Positions 57,874-64,000 of a stretch of DNA of 64,000 bases are shown piece by piece. Location of the stretch: positions 70,303,192 to 70,367,191 of the forward strand of contig JAPTHN010000003.1 of assembly GCA_026936325.1 (NCBI GenBank), written 5' to 3'. The stretch comes from Platynereis dumerilii. Taxonomy: Eukaryota; Annelida; Polychaeta; Phyllodocida; Nereididae. Made by a program: the position numbers and the translations under genes. The notes below the pieces were generated by a model. That model did no database searches and was not told the DNA's origin. It was given only the letters and a program-made list of their open reading frames with translations. Each line of letters starts with the position of its first letter. Within the stretch, counting starts at the first letter, position 1.

Positions 57874-59507
57874 CTAGTTGTTTATATGAAGTCTCATCAA
57901 AACTTTTACCAATTTCACAGATTTCACACTCAGCTCCCAACTTTCTTTTAGAAGTGTCATCAGTGTCAAAATATGGAAGTACAAGTAATCTCATCAGAAA
58001 TTTGATTAAATCTCGTGTATGGAGGATTAAAAGGCAAAAGTTCATTTTAAGATATGTCTTATACTAATTGTAGTAGAAATAAACTTTCTCTGCAAGTTTG
58101 CTAACAGTTACATTCAATGAATTACAAGTGCTCACAGCAATGCACTGGAATACATGTTCGATCCTTTGAAGACATATCTCTATCCTTGGCATGTTATTCT
58201 GTATAAGTAGTTACTAGTAAGTAAGGTTGTATCCTATAGTTACAATGCTATCAGGACGAGTCACTATATGAGTCACACCATTCATCACTTAGGTCACACA
58301 TTACATAATTTCTTCACTCTACTAAATGCATGTGTATGGCATTTGATTTTTAATTTCATCAATTAAAAAAAAAGTGATGAAAAGAACATGTAAACTATCT
58401 TGGGAATTCACGGACTTGCTTTTTAAAGTGTGATATTATGGAGACATATGGAGGAGCGTGATCACACATATATTTAGAGTTTGCAGACACTCCTAGACTC
58501 TTGAGTAGTCTAAAAGCTACATAGACATAATTTTCAATCTGGGGTGAGCAAGACTATTGACATAATGAGACTCTTCCATCATCCAAAGGTTTTTTATTTT
58601 TCTGGATGTTGTTAGATCAATATTTATTTTCCTCTATTTCTCTACCAACTAACTTTGGGACTACTTTTCCAAGGATTGATAAAATCATCCTAAAACCTTC
58701 CATTTATACGACAGATTCGCCATGTTTTAACAAATGATGCATGCGAGACATTACTTTTGGGCGTTGTAATCTCACATCTAGATCTTTCTAATGCGCTACC
58801 GGTGCCCCTTTCTGACCTCAGTCTAATTACACTAGAAGATCAGTCTACAAAGTCATGCTGAAATTGACTTATGACTTCTGTGTGTGGGGAATTTAAAAAA
58901 CCATTGTGAGCACTTTATATTGGATTCTGAGAAATATTGGCAGCCAGTGTAATCTTTAGACCATAGTTTTCAATGCTATTAAAGACTAGCATGGCTGCTA
59001 TATACTGAACCCTCTGGATTCTACGAATGTCACAATCAGGAAGGCCCCTCGCAATGATGCTATAGTTATGTCGCATAAACGTTCTCCTTCAGCCGGGTTT
59101 ATGACTGACCTTCTGCTGATGTCACGCTTAAGTCAGAATCCCATCTGAATGTAATTTCAAAATTAAGTTGCATTCAAAGCAGATTTTGACGTATATCCAA
59201 GATTATGATTCAATGCAATTGTTTTTTCAAATCCACATTTACTGTAACCTAATTCGAACATCAAATCTAGGGGTGCCGAAAGGAATCGCGGGCGGCAGGG
59301 GCGGTCAGACAAAAAAGGGCAAATCATATTTGCACCAATTTCACATGACAAAATTTGAATAGAGAGGCTTATAATAATTTTGAATATATACTTACTAATT
59401 CGTGCCTGAAATTGATAAAATGAGGCTTAATGATATTTTTTTCCTTTATGATCAAAAGGGCACCCTCGTCCCCTGCCCCCCTAGACGGCATCATAATCGT
59501 ATCTTTG

Positions 59508-59702
59508 GCCAGGGAAAGCCAAGGGAAGCCAGGAAATGCAAGGGAAAGTCAGGGAAAGCCATTGAAATTCTGGGAAAACGAGGGAAAGCCAGGAAAGTTA
59601 GATAAAGCCAGGGAATGTCCTTGAGTGTCAGGTGAAGCCAAGAAGAGCCAGCGAATCCAGGGAAAACCAGGGAAAGCATGAGAAAGCCAGGGAAAGCCGC
59701 TG
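59508..59702 (+). repeat. CCAGGGAAAG minisatellite
   Basis: Degenerate 10-13-bp units around GCCAGGGAAA over about 190 bp. Open frames on both strands are by-products. Confidence 0.85.
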
Positions 59703-60440
59703 CCATTTGCGATTGGCATGACTTCATTATTATATTAATAAATCATCTATGTGACCAAAACGGCAAAATTGTGATAGCACTTTCGGAAATTTGTGTATCT
59801 CAGAAATCTGTAAAAAAAATCACAGTTAAAGAGAGGGCAGAGCCAATCTATTCATATCTTGCGAAATGTCACATCAAAAATGAGACTTACACAGAAGTAC
59901 GTCTAGTGTGGCTAGATAAAGCTTGTTAAAATTTAAAACTCTTTTCTATCTCCTGTCATAAGTTAGAGACGAAGACTATACATCTCTGGTCATATATTGT
60001 AGGAGATTGAAGCGTTTTCTTTGGTACTTGTTCAGTCATATTTTAGTTTATAAATATAAATAAAGTATTTTGCTGCAACTTCCACCTTTTCTGTTTTTCC
60101 TGTCTCTCGGGTAACTGATATTCAGACACGTGTTTCTATAATGTCTATAAAATGGTGACAAATAGGAAAAGTTCTGAAGTTTGTGGGTCAGGAAAGGAGC
60201 TAGTTATTCCCATCTTGTACAGAGACTGTTTTGCAAGACTTGTAAGAGGAGTCTCAAGAATGACAAACGACCATAAGAGTCCTTTTCTGGCACGGTTCTA
60301 CTCTCAGATGACTTTCTCTTTAAATTGACAAAGAACTCTCAGGATAGAATTAGCAAGGAGGCAGGGTCTGAATGCAGGCTTTCTTTAATGCTTGAAGCTG
60401 ACTCTTTTTGTGATGGCATTCTTGTCCTAGTAACACAGTC

Positions 60441-61519
60441 CTGAGTATATATTCCAAAACCCCAGCCAATTTGCAGTTCTCAATACCAAGGCCCAAGTAA
60501 AAAATCCCGATACCCCAAGAGGCCAATACCCAGGTATAGTTCAATACCCAAGCCAAGTAGTCAGGGAGCCAATGGTCAAAATTTTGATTTCACTGGTCCG
60601 GAAAAAACAGTGGTCTGAGACTTTTCTCAGTGAAAGTAGACACTAGTCCAGTAAATTTATGTCATAACATGCTCTGACCCCAAAAAAATTGCAAGAAATT
60701 GTTTTATTGCATTTTCTCACAGTGTAGAGTCATAAGAACGGCATACTAAAAGTCTCCCGAAATTGGGTCAGCTAAAGTGGATTAATTAGGTCATCAAAAA
60801 TTGGGCCGCTAATTAGCCAAAATGTTGGAAATATTAGTCTATTAGAAGCTTATTAAAGCATGTTTTTGGGGTACGAATGATGTTTTACGGTTAATTTTGG
60901 TACTCTGGTGTGTCCTGAGGCAGATTCAGCCTGGTGTCACCTTGGCACCCTCAGGTAACCTATTTATTGGCTAAAAACAAAATGGCCGCCAACCGTTAAC
61001 AAAAATGACCGTAACTTCCTTGATATTTGTGATAGAATGCTGATTTCAGTGTCTGAACCTATGTTTTAAGGGTACGGTCAACCAATGCAAATAAACCATG
61101 AAATTGTCAATAGTTCTTTTCCAATTCATGATATACCCTCAATATGAGCAAAATATTGATAAATAAATTAACTAGGTCGGGAGGATAGAAGCAAAATCTT
61201 AGCGTAATTTCACAATCACAGAATTGCTTCCAGGTAATTCCACCATGAAAGCTTTTCTTCAAATGCAAAGTGACAATTTATAATAAAGTACTTTAAAAAT
61301 GACAAGAAGATTTAAATCTATTGTACTCATGTCACAGGAAGAGTGTATACAACATCATTACAAGATATTGGAAATCGTCAATTTTTTTAATTTATAATAG
61401 GCCTGTTGATGCTCAATTTACAACTCACACAAATCTTTTCAAACATATCACCTTGTGTGATGCTTATCCCAATGGTATTCATTGTTCATACAGGTGTCAC
61501 TGTGATATCACATGAGCTA
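60441..61519. other. Stretch without a recognised gene
   Basis: Just after block B there are repeated 'CCCAATACCC' type words (60,455-60,560). The remainder is AT-rich and unassigned. Confidence 0.4.
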
Positions 61520-62930
61520 CGAGGGGTTTTCCATAAGTTCTGTCCAACTTGCCATAACTTTTGCAGTATTTAATACAGGAGCATGATATTTGGGTCAAAT
61601 AATGTTGAAGTAATTTCCAAATGATCCCCAAAAAATTAGATCATAGAAATGAAAATAAATGGTTCATTTGTTACCATGGAAACCAAAAGTCGTGAAATGC
61701 GGCCCAGGGCACTTTTAGATGCACAAGATTCATTATATCTTGTCAAAAATTAATTTTTTACCAGGGATACAGGACAAGAAATGTATTAAAAATAATCCCT
61801 AACATTTCACTAATTCTTAAAATAATAAACTTGACACTTAGTACATTTCCTCTAACTTATATATCCCTTAAAAAGTCAATGCCTCATTGTCCTCATATTG
61901 AGATCACTGTTGGGGTTACGGAGACTTTTTGTGCTTTAAAATGGGTTTTCCATAAGTTCTGTCCAACCTGTCATAACTTTCACTGGATTATCTGCAGAAA
62001 AATGATATTAGGGTCAGTTGATATTGAGGTAATTTGCAAATGATCCCCAAAAAATCAGATCATAGAATTAAAAATAAATTGTTGATTTGTTGCCATGGAA
62101 ACCAAAAGTCTTGAAATGCAACCGAGATCTTGTTAACTGACACATACTTGATATATCTTGTCAAATATGTAATTATTACAAGAGATACAGAAGAGAATAT
62201 ATTCAAAATATACATAGCCATTTCACAACTTCCTAAACTAATGACTGCAACCCTGTAAATACTTTTTCTCATACGTTCTAACCATGTCTAAATAAGATAC
62301 CTCAGTCTTCATGTTAAGGTCTTTTATGGCTTTGTCCAGTCTTCTTTTCTTATGTCTTCCAATGTGTGTTTTCTTCATTCAGAAAGAAGTTGTACAATCT
62401 TTATTTGGTTCTGTCACTCATACAGTCTTCCTTATATGCATGATAAAAGGTTCTTACTCTCTCTGGTAGTTTTTATCCAATTAAATTGAAGAAATATAAC
62501 AGGTATATATGGTGTCATCCATATCCAAAAAAGGGTTCATTTCGTAAAACAATTAGAAACTGCACAGGTTATGGTAAAGTAACTGAGATGTGACGATAAC
62601 ACCACTTTCCATTGTAATTAATGATTTTACAAATAACTGATTGTATTTCATGAAAGAAATTATGAATATACCTTAATTCAATTAGTCAAAACACAGTTAT
62701 GTAAGCAGGTATTCTATTCTTTTTAAGTGAGCACTACAAAATCTGGGCCGCATTTCATGACTTCTGGTTTCCATGGCAACAGAATAAGCATTTATTTTTA
62801 TCTATATGATCTGATGTTTTGAGTGTTATTTCCGAATTACTTCAGTATTATCTGACCCAAATATCATGTTTCTACATCAAATCTAGCAAAAGTTATGACT
62901 AGTTGGACAGAACTTATGGAAAACCCCTCG
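61520..62930. mobile_element. 1.4 kb TA-flanked foldback, mariner-like
   Basis: Ends CGAGGGGTTTTCCATAAGTT and AACTTATGGAAAACCCCTCG with TA on both sides (61,518-61,519, 62,931-62,932). Arms of roughly 190 bp pair (CCATGGAAACCAAAAGTC with its inverse near 62,775). A third, direct copy of the left arm begins at about 61,939, so the element is a partial duplication or a nested copy. No transposase. Confidence 0.85.
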
Positions 62931-62932
62931 TA

Positions 62933-63296
62933 TTATCCAAAAATACAACTGGCCAGTGACTGCCCACTTTTCCTTGACACTTTCTTCCTCAGATGAAGTG
63001 CCACTTTTGAAATTGGATTTGTCCACGTTGTCATAGATTACACCGGGCATAGCCCAAATACAGAATAAAAAGCAGTTTGCTGCATTTGTGTCTGAAAAAC
63101 CTCGCAGATATTCAATAAATAACTTTGAAATGCTTCTGGAGCAGGATTCGTAACCGTCATATCAGGGATTCATGGTTAATCATTTGATTTGTTTCTGCAT
63201 TAGACAATTGCCTTGATTTTCCCAAATGTTCCCATTATGTAGCATTCATGCCTTCATCATAGCCATGCATATCTTCACCTGGTGGTTGCTCCTCAA
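62933..63296. other. Stretch without a recognised gene
   Basis: No supported feature. Confidence 0.4.
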
Positions 63297-63510
63297 AGGT
63301 AAAGGTAAAGGTAAAGGTACTTTATTTAACGTGGGTAGCCAAGCTTAGTCAATGACTTGTTTCCAGTTGGGCCCATGGCGCCTCCAATTTCCGTCTGATG
63401 CGAACGACGATGTCGTGGAATGACATGATGGCCAGCCTGGGGATTGAACCCGGGACCCTTGCTTGTGAGGCGAGTGCTCTACTGACTGAGCTATCTGGGC
63501 TGACAAAGAG
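63297..63510 (-). mobile_element. tRNA-Val-like SINE with (ACCTTT)n tail
   Basis: Minus strand: a tRNA head with A box TAGCTCAGTCAG, an anticodon-arm-like CTCGCCTCACAAGCAAG (loop CTCACAA, anticodon CAC, Val), and B box GGTTCAATCC; then a ~100-bp unrelated body and a tail ATAAAGTACC followed by ACCTTT repeats. A body and repeat tail after the head mark it as a SINE rather than a tRNA gene. Confidence 0.9.
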
Positions 63511-63837
63511 TGATAACATGCAGCTGAGGCTGTAGGTGACAATTGCTCCTGCAAGATAGTTTTTTGCAGCAGTCACTTTCGTACGTAAGATATTGTATCA
63601 TAGTGAATGAAGACCGTCTCCCAACCTGCCTATAAATAGTGCAACCGTAGCTTTGCATCCATTGCTTTCAGCAACAAAATTACTTTTTGTCGTAAAACAT
63701 TTAGGGTACAATCTCCATTCATCAATTTGGGTACCACTGTCTTCTTTCCAATACCCTGGTAGTCATGTCACACCAAGTGAAGCATATAGGAAGTGCGTGT
63801 TGGTGCATACTTTCGCTCCGTGCATCTGCTTTATCAC

Positions 63838-63943
63838 CTTGAGATCTGCCATTGATGCTGTCCGATCAGATTCTCCTTCAGCTTGAATCACATGGCAGTC
63901 TCTTGAAGGCATATATCGGGAAGTTAGCCAAATTAGGTCTTGC
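63838..63943 (-). CDS. Exon-like ORF at right edge
   Basis: Acceptor AATGTCAACAG, 106 nt, donor GTGATA. With phase 2 entry and phase 0 exit the frame is fully open: QDLIWLTSRYMPSRDCHVIQ, then AEGESDRTASMADLK. The CHVIQAEGE.D stretch weakly recalls the 'HQAxGDAD' motif of nuclease-like proteins found in some repeat ORFs. Not named; a partner exon was not found in the window. Confidence 0.3.
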
Positions 63944-64000
63944 CTGTTGACATTATTTGAGAGAAAATTGTCTTTCTTGTCACTAAATATCATTTTATGT

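Larger units (their letters stand above)
56703..60440. repeat. Duplicated locus, unit 4
   Basis: Block H (56,728-58,700, split by a LINE), a short intervening stretch, D (59,770-60,060) and B (60,135-60,440). Blocks E, G and F are missing. Its block B ends like that of unit 1 (GTAACACAGTCCTG), so these two share a more recent history. Bases 58,700-59,500 hold no recognised gene. Confidence 0.7.

Noticed and set aside
63297-63320. Telomere-like repeat (AAAGGT)n
   Set aside because: Only about four units, and they form the 3' tail of the SINE.
63420-63500. Functional tRNA-Val gene
   Set aside because: The tRNA-like head has a mismatched anticodon stem and continues into a SINE body with a repeat tail.
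1-64000. LTR retrotransposons, endogenous viruses, Polintons
   Set aside because: No long direct repeats bounding gag/pol-like frames and no capsid, integrase or protein-primed polymerase motifs were seen.

Overview
This 64 kb window looks like animal (metazoan) nuclear DNA. It is AT-rich and gene-poor, has spliced exons with GT/AG borders, tRNA-derived SINEs, 5'-truncated non-LTR retrotransposons and a dense population of DNA transposons and MITEs. Frequent TAGGCCTA and TACATGTA words and the transposon mix would suit an echinoderm- or hemichordate-like marine invertebrate, but that placement is a guess. No bacterial operon, CRISPR array, LTR retrovirus or Polinton was seen.

Region 1 (1-6.2 kb): the best gene is a HARBI1/Harbinger-type nuclease gene on the minus strand. 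Its first coding exon (5859-5445) splices in frame across a 5.2 kb intron to a second exon (289-177) that carries the first catalytic Asp and the YINRKG signature; the rest lies off the left edge. A GC-rich 20/60-bp repeat just upstream of its ATG holds five matches to the p53-family half-site. The intron is loaded with MITEs.

Region 2 (6.2-18.7 kb): MITEs and foldback elements, a possible small transcript with duplicated exon-like segments, a CGTACG-rich tract, a 5'-truncated RNase H-type LINE with a 15-bp target duplication, a 974-bp foldback and a minus-strand RT-bearing LINE.

Region 3 (18.7-60.4 kb): a tandemly duplicated locus. The same blocks recur in the order E-G-H-F-D-B: two fairly complete units (18.7-42.4 and 42.9-51.4 kb) and two shorter ones (51.4-56.5 and 56.7-60.4 kb). 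No long ORF is conserved; the only coding-like parts are short exon-like pieces of unknown function. Because units are paralogous, many insertions can be read against an 'empty' site elsewhere in the same window, which fixes element borders and target duplications. The largest insertion is an 11.3 kb CACTG...CAGTG element (19,861-31,188) holding possible minus-strand exons, a purine tract, a ~145-bp tandem array split by a 959-bp element, two head-to-head SINEs and a small hAT element. A 3.8 kb element (36,635-40,417) holds an ~800-bp near-perfect hairpin.

Region 4 (60.4-64 kb): a 1.4 kb TA-flanked foldback element, a tRNA-Val-like SINE and one minus-strand exon-like ORF at the right edge.

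A recurring theme is a set of unrelated-in-sequence but look-alike elements (about 0.95 kb each, plus the 3.8 kb one) with G-rich ends and many internal copies, in both orientations, of their own terminal motif. All coordinates, translations and alignments were done by eye; none was checked by a database search.
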